In this document: positions 1-7,183 of the stretch, piece by piece | Layout of the letters: the number at the start of each line of letters is the position of its first letter | Numbering within the stretch: the stretch's first letter is position 1 | NCBI GenBank assembly: GCA_030065125.1 | Contig: JASJDM010000014.1 | Coordinates: 1 to 64,000 of the forward strand | Direction of reading: 5' to 3' | DNA length: 64,000 bases | Source of the DNA: Lysobacterales bacterium | GTDB lineage: Bacteria; Pseudomonadota; Gammaproteobacteria; Xanthomonadales; SZUA-38 | The notes under the pieces: generated by a model | The model's database searches: none | What the model was told of the DNA's origin: nothing | What the model saw: only the letters and a program-made list of their open reading frames with translations | Made by a program: the position numbers and the translations under genes

Positions 1-58
1 CGGACATACCCGATAGGTCGGGAACTGCACATACACAAACGACGTCTCCAACGCCAAC

Positions 59-102
59 AGGCCTTCGGTTGCTGTCTGTTCTAAATCGAAGCCTTTTTTT
101 TT
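59..102 (+). terminator. Probable rho-independent terminator of a gene lying left of the window
   Basis: AGGCCTTCG at 59-67 pairs with CGAAGCCT at 87-94 (one bulged C), followed by a run of nine T. The sequence to its left stays open in one plus-strand frame up to a TAA at 82, so it may end a gene that begins outside the window. The 19-nt loop is long, which lowers confidence. Between here and base 387 I see no gene. That stretch is more AT-rich than its surroundings and holds an imperfect hairpin at 309-328 of unknown role. Confidence 0.5.
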
Positions 103-387
103 CATGCCTGGCTCAGAGTGCGAATAACTAGTAACAGTGAGACTAAATTCGCTATATAACCGAAATTCTGCGCTTTCCACGCATTTTATGCCAACAAAAT
201 CAACACATTGGGCCTTGAGCGGAGGCTTGGGCGTTTGTTGTTATTGAGAACTTATCCGGATTCTCTTTCAAGAATGTGCCGTAACTTGAGAAAAACAAGC
301 ATCTTTCTCACTGCCGCCCATGGCAGTGAAGAAAATCGGGGCTGGCGGGTATTACTCCATGAGACACTCACGCTGGAGGAACCCATC

Positions 388-1068
388 ATGCAAAAACTCA
401 GACCGATTCTGCTTATCTGCCTGTCGCTGCTGCTGACAGCCTGTGACTCCCGGTCCCAGTCCGCCGGCCAGGATGTGATGCCGGTGATCGTGACCTACGA
501 AGTGCCTGACGGCAACGCGGCTCGTGTTTCCGATGTCCTCAGCGGGCTGCTGAATGACTCTGGTGGCAGCGCCCGGGCGCTGTCTTCGGACGTGGTGGTT
601 GTCAGTGCATTTCCTGCGGTTCAGGCTGGCGTCCAGCAGGTGATCGACCAACTGGAAAAAAGCTCCGAGAGCGAGGCCAGGCGGGTGCGCATGCATTACT
701 GGCTGGTCAATGCGACGCCCGCAGACTCGGTGTACGTCGCCGACAACCTGGATGCAGTACGAGAGGCACTGGATGATGCGGCCAGGTCGGCCGGTCCAAT
801 GAGTTTCACCCGGGTGGACTATGTGCAGCAAACCCTGCGCAGCGGCACCCGCGGCATTGTCGGTGGAGCAAATCTCAATGGCGAGACCGAGGTAGCGGTA
901 CTGGGGGATCGCGTGGCCCTGGACGTCGAGTTGACCGCGCCCCGGGGTGGTCATGTGAGGGCTTCGGTGGACCTGACGGACGACGAGACCGTGCTGCTGG
1001 CCCAGATCAGCAATCGCGAGCAGGAAAGCGATCTGCTCCTGTTTGTCATACGTGCTGAGGTCTTTTGA
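388..1068 (+). CDS. Lipoprotein resembling a secretin N-domain fragment
   Basis: A 226-residue predicted lipoprotein: hydrophobic leader, then lipobox LLTAC with Cys19. The start is set by GGAGGA at 375-380, seven bases before the ATG; an upstream in-frame extension to 208 lacks such a signal. The middle has the rhythm of secretin N1/NolW domains (a VQQVIDQLE helix, then the strand RRVRMHYWLVNA). The end, DETVLLAQIS followed by LLLFVIRAEVF, resembles the last strands of a secretin domain, but the protein is far too short to form a gated pore. It is followed after 33 bases by an ECF sigma gene, so it may be a target of, or sensor for, that system. Family assignment is inference; the lipoprotein call is firm. 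Confidence 0.7.
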   Translation: MQKLRPILLICLSLLLTACDSRSQSAGQDVMPVIVTYEVPDGNAARVSDVLSGLLNDSGGSARALSSDVVVVSAFPAVQAGVQQVIDQLEKSSESEARRVRMHYWLVNATPADSVYVADNLDAVREALDDAARSAGPMSFTRVDYVQQTLRSGTRGIVGGANLNGETEVAVLGDRVALDVELTAPRGGHVRASVDLTDDETVLLAQISNREQESDLLLFVIRAEVF

Positions 1069-1101
1069 GGGGCGGTCGGGTTTTCGGGGAGTCGCCGGCC
1101 A

Positions 1102-1620
1102 TTGATCGACCAGGCGGAACTGGAGCGGCTGTTCGTGAGCCTGGAGCGCTCACTGTTCAATATCGCCGCCCGCTGGACCTGGAACGAGGCCGAGGCCCAG
1201 GAGCTGGTGCAGGAGGCCTTTATGCGGGTCTGGGCCAGGCGGCGACGACTGCGTACGGACACCGCGAAGTCTTATGTCTACCGCACGCTGATCAATCTGG
1301 CCCAGAAGTTTGCCCGGCGCAGGGACACCTGGCATCGCGTCCGCTCCCTGCTGCCGGGCGCCGCCGAGGGCCCGGCCACTCCGGATCAGCATTTCGATGG
1401 CGAGCAGGTGCGTGATGCCATCCGCGACCTGCCGGAGGCGCAGCGCACGGTGCTGCTGATGTGCGAATACACCGACCTGAAACAGCGTGAAATCGCCGAG
1501 ATCCTGAAGCTGCCGCCCGGGACCGTGGCGTCTCGCCGCAACGCGGCTCTGGCCCGGCTGCGCGTGGAACTGCGCGAAAACGTGGGAGAGGCCGACCGAA
1601 TCGAGGAACGTGTGACGTGA
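1102..1620 (+). CDS. ECF-type RNA polymerase sigma factor
   Basis: 172 residues with the two-domain ECF layout. Region 2 spans about residues 8-75 (AQELVQEAFMRVWARRRRLR, the -10 binding helix) and region 4 about 103-160 (LPEAQRTVLLMCEYTDLKQ, then the helix-turn-helix around REIAEILKLPPGTVASRR). It should redirect RNA polymerase to a small regulon in response to an envelope signal. The start is a TTG preceded by GGGGAG; no ATG is available in frame near the conserved beginning. The next gene overlaps its stop by GTGA, as expected for a sigma/anti-sigma pair. No promoter could be assigned. Confidence 0.9.
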   Translation: MIDQAELERLFVSLERSLFNIAARWTWNEAEAQELVQEAFMRVWARRRRLRTDTAKSYVYRTLINLAQKFARRRDTWHRVRSLLPGAAEGPATPDQHFDGEQVRDAIRDLPEAQRTVLLMCEYTDLKQREIAEILKLPPGTVASRRNAALARLRVELRENVGEADRIEERVT

Positions 1621-1958
1621 CAGACCGACTGGGATTGAGACAGCTGGAACCTGATGCTGGCGGACTGGAGCAATTGCGTCAGCGGATCGACCAGCGACGA
1701 CATCGGGTTGCCGGTATTCAGGCCGCCACTGGCCTGGCTGTGATGCTGGGGCTAACGGCCGTGCTGAAACTGCCTGGGTCGGAACCGCTGCCGGCCTGGG
1801 CGGCGGACCAGCCGGCCCTGCGGGTGACCCAATCGACGCCCGGCCGTGTCACCCTGGTCAACGGCCGCCAGCGCACCCTGGCGAGGACGTCAGCCATGAC
1901 CCTGGTACTGATCGATTCAGGCAGCCGCCCTCAGGAGCCCGCCACGCCGCCAACGTGA
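1617..1958 (+). CDS. Small single-pass membrane protein, probable anti-sigma partner
   Basis: 113 residues starting with GTG that overlaps the sigma-factor stop (GTGA). Residues 1-30 are charged and cytoplasmic, about 31-52 form one hydrophobic helix, and the rest would be periplasmic and ends in a Pro-rich tail. Size, topology and translational coupling match anti-sigma proteins, but I see no zinc-binding HxxxCxxC motif and cannot name a family. It might instead be a structural partner of the upstream lipoprotein. Confidence 0.7.
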   Translation: MTDRLGLRQLEPDAGGLEQLRQRIDQRRHRVAGIQAATGLAVMLGLTAVLKLPGSEPLPAWAADQPALRVTQSTPGRVTLVNGRQRTLARTSAMTLVLIDSGSRPQEPATPPT

Positions 1959-2031
1959 CTGTGACAATCGTCCATTGATTGCCGCCCCCTCAAACTGAGA
2001 GAATCTCCCGGCCATCATTGGGAGTCATCTG

Positions 2032-3522
2032 GTGCTGATCAATCTGCTGCGACTTTGCGCGCCGGCCGCGGTGCTGTGGGGAATGGCCTGGGGCGAATCC
2101 ATCGCCCAAACCCCCGAACCATCAACCGAATCCATTACAGGGCCATCCATAAAACTTGAACCCTGCCGCATCAAAGACACAGCGGGGATCCGGGGCGTAG
2201 ACGCGGAATGCGGGACCCTGACTGTGGCCGAGAACCCCGATGATCCTGATGGTCGCCAGATCGACCTGTTCGTGGCCCGGGTCAAGTCTCTCGCCCCCAC
2301 GTCCCGGCCGGATGCCTTCACGGTCATCCAGGGTGGACCCGGCGGTTCATCGATTGAGGCCTACGTGACCCTGTCCGGCGCCTTCGAACCCATCCGCCGG
2401 GTGCGCGACATCATCCTGGTGGACCAGCGCGGCACCGGCCGGTCCAACCCCCTGCGCTGCACATTTGATTCCACGGACATCACCGAGATGTCCGAGGAAC
2501 TCACAGTGGAATACACCCAGAAGTGCCTGGATGACCTGGACGCAGACCCACGCTTCTACACCACCAGCGTGGCGGTGCAGGACCTGGAGAAGGTCCGCCA
2601 GGCCCTGGGTTATGAATCCATCAACGTTTACGGCGTGTCCTACGGCACCCGGGTCGCGCTGCATTACCTGCGTCGATTTCCGCAGTCCGCCCGCACGGTC
2701 ATCATCGATGGCGTAGCGCCGGCCGACTGGGTGTTGGGGCCGGACATCGCCCTGTTTGGACAGGAAGCCCTGGATGGCATCTTTCAGCGCTGCTCCGATG
2801 ATCCAGCCTGCAGCGAAGCCTTCGGGGATATCAGCCAGAAGTTTGCCGAGCTCCAGCAGCGCCTCACCGAGACGCCGGTAGAGGTCAGCCTGCAGGATCC
2901 CAACACCGGCGAAGCCACGACCCTGGATATGAACTACCAGTACGTCATGGGCGCCACCCGGATGTTCACCTACCAGACCGAGACCGCCTCGCTGCTGCCG
3001 CTGTTGATCCACCAGGCCCACCAGGGCAATTACGCGCCCATGGCCGCCCAGGCCCAGATGGTCACCGCGGAGATCGACAAGCTGCTGGCCATGGGCATGC
3101 ACAATTCGGTGATCTGCGCCGAGGACGTGCCGTTTATGCCCACGGTGGACGGGCTGGAGGACACCTACATGGGCGAAACCCAGGTCAAGGCCCTGAGCGC
3201 CATCTGCACGGTGTGGCCCCGGGGCCCCATGGACGAGGACTTCAAGCAGCCGGTGGAATCCGATCGTCCGGTCCTGCTGCTTTCGGGCCAGACCGATCCG
3301 GTCACGCCGCCGCGCAATGCCGAGCGGGCTGCCGCCACCCTCAGCAACAAGCTGGAAGTGGTGGTGCCGGCCCATGGCCACGGTGTTGCCGTCCGGGGCT
3401 GCGTGCCGTTCCTGATGGACCAGTTCGTGGAAGCCGCTTCGTTTGAGGAACTGGATACCAGCTGCGTCGATCGCCTGGTGCCGTCGCCGTTTTTTGTCAC
3501 CTTTTCGGGGCCCAAGCCATGA
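2032..3522 (+). CDS. Secreted alpha/beta hydrolase, S33/TAP-like peptidase family
   Basis: 496 residues with a short hydrophobic leader (1-26), implying export. The alpha/beta-hydrolase landmarks are an oxyanion segment IQGGPGGSS (99-107), VDQRGTGRSNP (130-140), the nucleophile elbow GVSYGTR with Ser203, Asp422 in GQTDPVTPP, and a His in AHGHG (448 or 450). A C-terminal TAP-like region follows. Such enzymes usually release N-terminal residues or act on small esters; the substrate is unknown. GTG start with GGGAG just upstream. Its stop overlaps the next gene by ATGA, so it is co-translated with an ABC exporter, suggesting it processes what the exporter handles or acts in the same detoxification. 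Confidence 0.9.
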   Translation: MLINLLRLCAPAAVLWGMAWGESIAQTPEPSTESITGPSIKLEPCRIKDTAGIRGVDAECGTLTVAENPDDPDGRQIDLFVARVKSLAPTSRPDAFTVIQGGPGGSSIEAYVTLSGAFEPIRRVRDIILVDQRGTGRSNPLRCTFDSTDITEMSEELTVEYTQKCLDDLDADPRFYTTSVAVQDLEKVRQALGYESINVYGVSYGTRVALHYLRRFPQSARTVIIDGVAPADWVLGPDIALFGQEALDGIFQRCSDDPACSEAFGDISQKFAELQQRLTETPVEVSLQDPNTGEATTLDMNYQYVMGATRMFTYQTETASLLPLLIHQAHQGNYAPMAAQAQMVTAEIDKLLAMGMHNSVICAEDVPFMPTVDGLEDTYMGETQVKALSAICTVWPRGPMDEDFKQPVESDRPVLLLSGQTDPVTPPRNAERAAATLSNKLEVVVPAHGHGVAVRGCVPFLMDQFVEAASFEELDTSCVDRLVPSPFFVTFSGPKP

Positions 3523-4250
3523 TCCGGGTACAGGACGTCTACAAGTCTTTTGGCGAAGTCAAAGCGGTGCAGGGGGTGTCCTTCGAGGCGCCTGACGGCC
3601 GCATCACCGGCCTGCTGGGACCCAACGGCGCCGGCAAATCCACCACCCTGAGGATGCTGTATACCGTGCTGCGACCGGATACCGGCAGCGCCACCATCGA
3701 CGGCCATGACGTGGTCAACAGCCCGCTGCAAGCGCGCCGGGCCATCGGGCCGCTGCCCCACGGGTCCGGAATCTATCCACGGCTCACCGCCCGGGAAAAC
3801 ATCCGCTACTACGGCAAGCTCAATGGCATGTCGGGCAAATCCCTGGAGCAGCGCATTGACCAGCTCAGCGACATGCTGGAAATGGAGGAGTTCATGGACC
3901 GGCGCACCAAGGGCTTTTCCCAGGGGCAGCGCACCAAGGTGGCCCTGGCCCGTGCCATTGTGCACGAGCCGCGCAACGTGATCCTGGACGAGCCCACCAA
4001 CGGCCTGGACGTGATGGCCACCCGGGCGCTGCGGGACCTGATCCGCAAGCTGCGGGACCACGGCAAGTGTGTGCTGTTCTCCAGCCACGTGATGCAGGAG
4101 GTGGCGGCCCTGTGTGACCGCATCGTCATCATCGCCCGCGGCCGGGTGGTGGCCCAGGGATCACCGGACGCGCTGCGCAGCCAGACCGGCAAGGACAACC
4201 TGGAAGACGCTTTCGTGGCGGCCATCGGCTCAGAGGAGGGCCTGGAATGA
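3519..4250 (+). CDS. ABC transporter ATP-binding protein, NatA-like
   Basis: 243 residues forming a complete nucleotide-binding domain: Walker A GPNGAGKST (34-42), a signature that reads FSQGQRTKVALARA instead of LSGGQ, Walker B NVILDEPTNGLD and a switch histidine in SSHVMQE. The SQGQ variant is common in the CcmA/NatA/DrrA branch that pairs with ABC-2 exporters. It overlaps both neighbours by four bases (ATGA), so hydrolase, ATPase and permease are one translational unit. It energises export by the following permease; the substrate is unknown. Confidence 0.95.
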   Translation: MIRVQDVYKSFGEVKAVQGVSFEAPDGRITGLLGPNGAGKSTTLRMLYTVLRPDTGSATIDGHDVVNSPLQARRAIGPLPHGSGIYPRLTARENIRYYGKLNGMSGKSLEQRIDQLSDMLEMEEFMDRRTKGFSQGQRTKVALARAIVHEPRNVILDEPTNGLDVMATRALRDLIRKLRDHGKCVLFSSHVMQEVAALCDRIVIIARGRVVAQGSPDALRSQTGKDNLEDAFVAAIGSEEGLE

Positions 4251-5416
4251 GCGGCCTGTGGACGGTTTTTTCCAAGGAGGTCAAGGACAACCTGCGCGAC
4301 CGGCGTACGGTGCTGTCATCTCTGGGCATGGCCCTGCTGTCACCGGTATTGTTCATGTGGCTGATGTCGTTTGTGCTGGAGCAGGCCATCAGCGACCTGG
4401 AGGAATCGGTAGATCTGGCGGTGGTGGGGGCCGATAACGCGCCCAACCTGATGGCTTTCCTGGAAAGTAACAACGTTTCGCCAGGCGAGGGCCCGGAGGA
4501 TCCGGAACAGGCGGTCAAGGACCGGGACCACGACGTGGTGCTGATCATTCCCGACGAGTATGGTGAACGCTTCGAAAGCGGCACACCGGCGACACTGCGA
4601 CTGGTCTACGACAGCTCCAGGGCCAAGGACTCGGAGAAGGATTATCGCAGGGTGCGCGGGCTGATCCGGGGTTACAGCCAGCAGGTGGGCAATCTGCGCC
4701 TGCAGGTCCGAGGCATCAACCCGGCCATTACCCGACCGATCCAGGTCGACTCCACCAACGTGGCCTCACCCTCGGCCCGGGCGGTCAGCCTGCTGGGCGT
4801 GATTCCTTATTTCGTCATCTTCTCGGTGTTCATGGGCGGGTTTTACCTGGCCATCGACACCACCGCGGGGGAGCGGGAACAGGGCTCGCTGGAGCCGCTG
4901 CTGGCACAACCCGTGGCCCGGGCAACTCTGGCCCTGGGCAAACTGCTGGCCACTGCCGTTTTTTCCGCGGCAACCCTTGTGCTGGTGCTGGTGGCGTTTT
5001 CTTATGCCATTGAATTCGTGCCGCTGGAGCAGATCGGCATGTCGGTGGAATTCGGGCTGGACAAGGTGGGCACCCTGTTTCTGGGCGTGCTGCCACTGGT
5101 CCTGCTGGCGGCATCGTTCATGATGATCATTGCCTCGTTCACCAAGAGCTTCAAGGAGGCCCAGACCTACCTGACCTTTGTCATCCTGGTGCCGACCATG
5201 CCGCTGCTGATCGTGGCGTTCCTGGCGCCGCAGCCGCAGATGAGCAACATGGCGATTCCCAGCTTCAGCCAGGCCCTGATCATCAACGAGATCATCAAGG
5301 GAGAGTCCATCGCGCCGGAGCTGATTGGCGTCTCGGTGATCTCCACCCTGGTGATCGGTTTGATCTGCAGTCTGGTGGCGATCCGGCTGTACCAGCGGGA
5401 GGGGATGCTGGGCTAG
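4247..5416 (+). CDS. ABC-2 type permease, NatB-like
   Basis: 389 residues. One membrane helix at about 22-43 is followed by a large extracytoplasmic domain (about 45-175) and then five further helices. Between helices lies TAGEREQGSLEPLLAQPV, the conserved cytoplasmic coupling segment of NatB/ABC-2 permeases. It forms the channel for the preceding ATPase. NatAB of Bacillus exports sodium, but relatives export peptides, lipids and drugs, and the co-expressed S33 hydrolase argues for an organic substrate here. The gene faces the acyltransferase convergently, with 16 bases between stops and no clear terminator. Confidence 0.93.
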   Translation: MSGLWTVFSKEVKDNLRDRRTVLSSLGMALLSPVLFMWLMSFVLEQAISDLEESVDLAVVGADNAPNLMAFLESNNVSPGEGPEDPEQAVKDRDHDVVLIIPDEYGERFESGTPATLRLVYDSSRAKDSEKDYRRVRGLIRGYSQQVGNLRLQVRGINPAITRPIQVDSTNVASPSARAVSLLGVIPYFVIFSVFMGGFYLAIDTTAGEREQGSLEPLLAQPVARATLALGKLLATAVFSAATLVLVLVAFSYAIEFVPLEQIGMSVEFGLDKVGTLFLGVLPLVLLAASFMMIIASFTKSFKEAQTYLTFVILVPTMPLLIVAFLAPQPQMSNMAIPSFSQALIINEIIKGESIAPELIGVSVISTLVIGLICSLVAIRLYQREGMLG

Positions 5417-5432
5417 CAGGTGAGCTGGGGCC

Positions 5433-6884
5433 TCAGCCGGCTTTTTTCTTTTTCACCGTGCTGAGGCGGCGCAGCTTCTTGGCCTTCTTGCGGCGTGCCC
5501 GGGCGGCGCCGCCGGTGCGGGCCACGGCTTTTTCCAGGTCGGCCTTGGCCTGCTGCAGGTAGTCGCCCAGCACGTCCACGTCCGGCAGGGTGTGGCGGCA
5601 GGCCATGACGCCGAAATCTATGGTGTCGCAGTAGCTCATCACAGTGATGTTCAGGGCCTGGCCGTCCACCAGCACGGACATGGGATAGTTGGCCAGCAGC
5701 TTGGCCTCTCCGAAGTAAAGCTCGTGGCGCGGACCCGGCACGTTGGATACCACCACGTTGGCCGGGGGCGGCAGCAGATCGTGCAGCCCCAGCTTGTTCA
5801 TGACCCCCACGATTCCCTGGGCCATCACGGCGAAGGTGATGGCCGCATCGGGTTCCACCTCGGACACTTCGGCCTTGGCCTGGTGGGTGGAGCGGCGGAT
5901 TTCCAGCAGCCGCTGCATGGGGTCTTCCACCTCAGTGCCCAATTTGGCGCCCACGTAGGTAATGGCGTTGCCCGCGCGGTTGATGTGGCGGATCGACACC
6001 GGCACCGTGGCCACCAGGGTTTGCTCCGGCAGGGCTTGCTTGTCCAGCAGATAACGGCGCAGGGCACCGCCACAGATGGCCAGGATCACATCGTTCAGCG
6101 AGGCGCCGGACTGCTTGGCCAGCAGCTTGGTTTCCGACAGCGACATCTCCGTGGTCAGGAACCGACGGGCACCGGAAATGCGAACGTTGAATATGGACTT
6201 GGGCGCGGTGAATGGAACGGGGGAATCGGCCGGCTGCAGGCCAATCAACTTGGAACCGTGACCCAGCAGCAGTTTGCCCACGTCGCGGCCCATGTTGAGC
6301 TGATGCAGAGCGCCATCCACCACCGAGCTCATGGCGCGGACCGGGTTCCAATCGAATCCGGCTTTCTTTCTCTTGGGCAGTTCCTGCCAGGGCGCCCTCA
6401 GGTCTTCGGTAGGCTCCTGGGTCATGCAGCCCTCAAGGATGGCCACGCCACCCATGCCGTCCACGGCTGAATGGTGCATCTTGAAATACACGGCAAAGCG
6501 CCGGTTCTGCAGGCCCTCGATGACGTGGAACTCCCACAGCGGGCGTTCACGGTCCATGATGCGGCTGTGCAGCCGCGACACCACCTCCAGCAGATCTTTC
6601 ATGGCGCCGGGCTTGGGCACCGCCGAGTGACGCACGTGGTAACCCAGGTCGAACTCGTCGTCGTGAACCCAGCTGGGCAGGGTCAGTGTGCTGGTGGAAC
6701 TGAGCTTGACGTTGAACGGCGGGCCGGCTTCCAGTTCCATCATGCGGGCAATCAGATCGCGCACGAAGTTGCCCTTGTAGCCCTTGGGAATCTCGAAAAT
6801 CTGCAGTGCGGCGACGTTGACGGGAGTTCGCTGGCTTTCCAGGCCGAGGAAGGCGAGATCCAGAGAACTCAGTCGTGTACCCAT
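5433..6884 (-). CDS. Wax ester synthase / diacylglycerol acyltransferase (WS/DGAT)
   Basis: 483 residues with the catalytic HHSAVDG (137-143, consensus HHxxxDG), the PLWEFHVIEGL segment (115-125) and a late NVVVSNVPGP motif, all diagnostic of bacterial WS/DGAT. It joins acyl-CoA to a long-chain alcohol or diacylglycerol to make storage wax or triacylglycerol at the inner membrane. The start is taken at MGTRLSSLDL because GGAGGT lies seven bases before it; the frame stays open upstream only by running through the tRNA. The C-terminus is a Lys/Arg-rich tail of about 25 residues, plausibly a membrane-docking patch. It lies behind tRNA-Pro on the same strand and may be read from the tRNA promoter. 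Confidence 0.95.
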   Translation of the reverse strand: MGTRLSSLDLAFLGLESQRTPVNVAALQIFEIPKGYKGNFVRDLIARMMELEAGPPFNVKLSSTSTLTLPSWVHDDEFDLGYHVRHSAVPKPGAMKDLLEVVSRLHSRIMDRERPLWEFHVIEGLQNRRFAVYFKMHHSAVDGMGGVAILEGCMTQEPTEDLRAPWQELPKRKKAGFDWNPVRAMSSVVDGALHQLNMGRDVGKLLLGHGSKLIGLQPADSPVPFTAPKSIFNVRISGARRFLTTEMSLSETKLLAKQSGASLNDVILAICGGALRRYLLDKQALPEQTLVATVPVSIRHINRAGNAITYVGAKLGTEVEDPMQRLLEIRRSTHQAKAEVSEVEPDAAITFAVMAQGIVGVMNKLGLHDLLPPPANVVVSNVPGPRHELYFGEAKLLANYPMSVLVDGQALNITVMSYCDTIDFGVMACRHTLPDVDVLGDYLQQAKADLEKAVARTGGAARARRKKAKKLRRLSTVKKKKAG

Positions 6885-6907
6885 CCCCGGGACCTCCGCA
6901 GAAAAAA

Positions 6908-6984
6908 TGGTCGGAGCGGGGAGATTCGAACTCCCGACCCCCACAACCCCATTGTGGTGCGCTACCAGGCTGCGCTACGCTCCG
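6908..6984 (-). tRNA. tRNA-Pro, anticodon GGG
   Basis: A full 77-nt cloverleaf on the minus strand with encoded CCA (complement at 6908-6910). Acceptor arms CGGAGCG and CGCTCCG pair perfectly. The anticodon stem CCACA/TGTGG holds the loop ATGGGGT, giving anticodon GGG, which reads proline codon CCC. The TPsiC arm contains GTTCGAATC. The terminal C1 and G72 pair is typical of bacterial tRNA-Pro. The acyltransferase begins 23 bases downstream, so the two could share a transcript. Confidence 0.97.
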
Positions 6985-7033
6985 ACTCGTTTCGATCGAT
7001 CGTTTCCCGCGGGGGGAGCGGGAAAGGCGCGGT

Positions 7034-7062
7034 ATTTTAGCGGCCTGGCACCCATACAGCAA
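7034..7062 (-). promoter_or_regulatory. Sigma-70 promoter for tRNA-Pro
   Basis: On the minus strand TTGCTG (complement of 7057-7062) and TAAAAT (complement of 7034-7039) are separated by exactly 17 bases. A GC-only discriminator CCGCGCC follows, as in stringently controlled stable-RNA promoters. Transcription would begin near 7027, about 43 bases before the tRNA. A perfect 8-bp stem TTTCCCGC/GCGGGAAA at 7003-7025 would form in that leader and could help 5' processing. Confidence 0.6.
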
Positions 7063-7067
7063 TTGTT

Positions 7068-7102
7068 CAGATTGCCGTCATTAAAATTGTCACTGCAATC
7101 TG
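7068..7102. promoter_or_regulatory. Perfect 8-bp dyad, candidate operator upstream of the electron-conduit operon
   Basis: CAGATTGC at 7068-7075 and GCAATCTG at 7095-7102 are exact reverse complements separated by 19 AT-rich bases. The dyad sits between the divergent tRNA-Pro promoter and the propeller/di-haem gene, beside the -35 element of the former, so a bound regulator could affect either direction. The protein that binds is unknown. Confidence 0.4.
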
Positions 7103-7141
7103 GCACTGGTCGCGGGCTGCTGTACGCGCCAGCATGGGGAT

Positions 7142-7162
7142 CCCGGCCGGCAGACGGCCGGG
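7142..7162 (+). other. Stem-loop in the 5' leader of the propeller/di-haem gene
   Basis: CCCGGCCG (7142-7149) and CGGCCGGG (7155-7162) form a perfect 8-bp GC stem with a five-base loop. It ends six bases before the strong ribosome binding site AAGGAGGT (7168-7175). It could protect the message or modulate translation; no T-run follows, so it is not a terminator. Confidence 0.4.
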
Positions 7163-7183
7163 CTGGAAAGGAGGTCACACACC

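Noticed and set aside
309..328. Hairpin CACTGCC/GGCAGTG as a terminator
   Set aside because: No T-run on either strand; kept only as an unexplained structure.
6885..6944. In-frame upstream extension of the WS/DGAT gene by 20 residues
   Set aside because: It reads through the tRNA-Pro sequence; a good ribosome site supports the later ATG at 6884.
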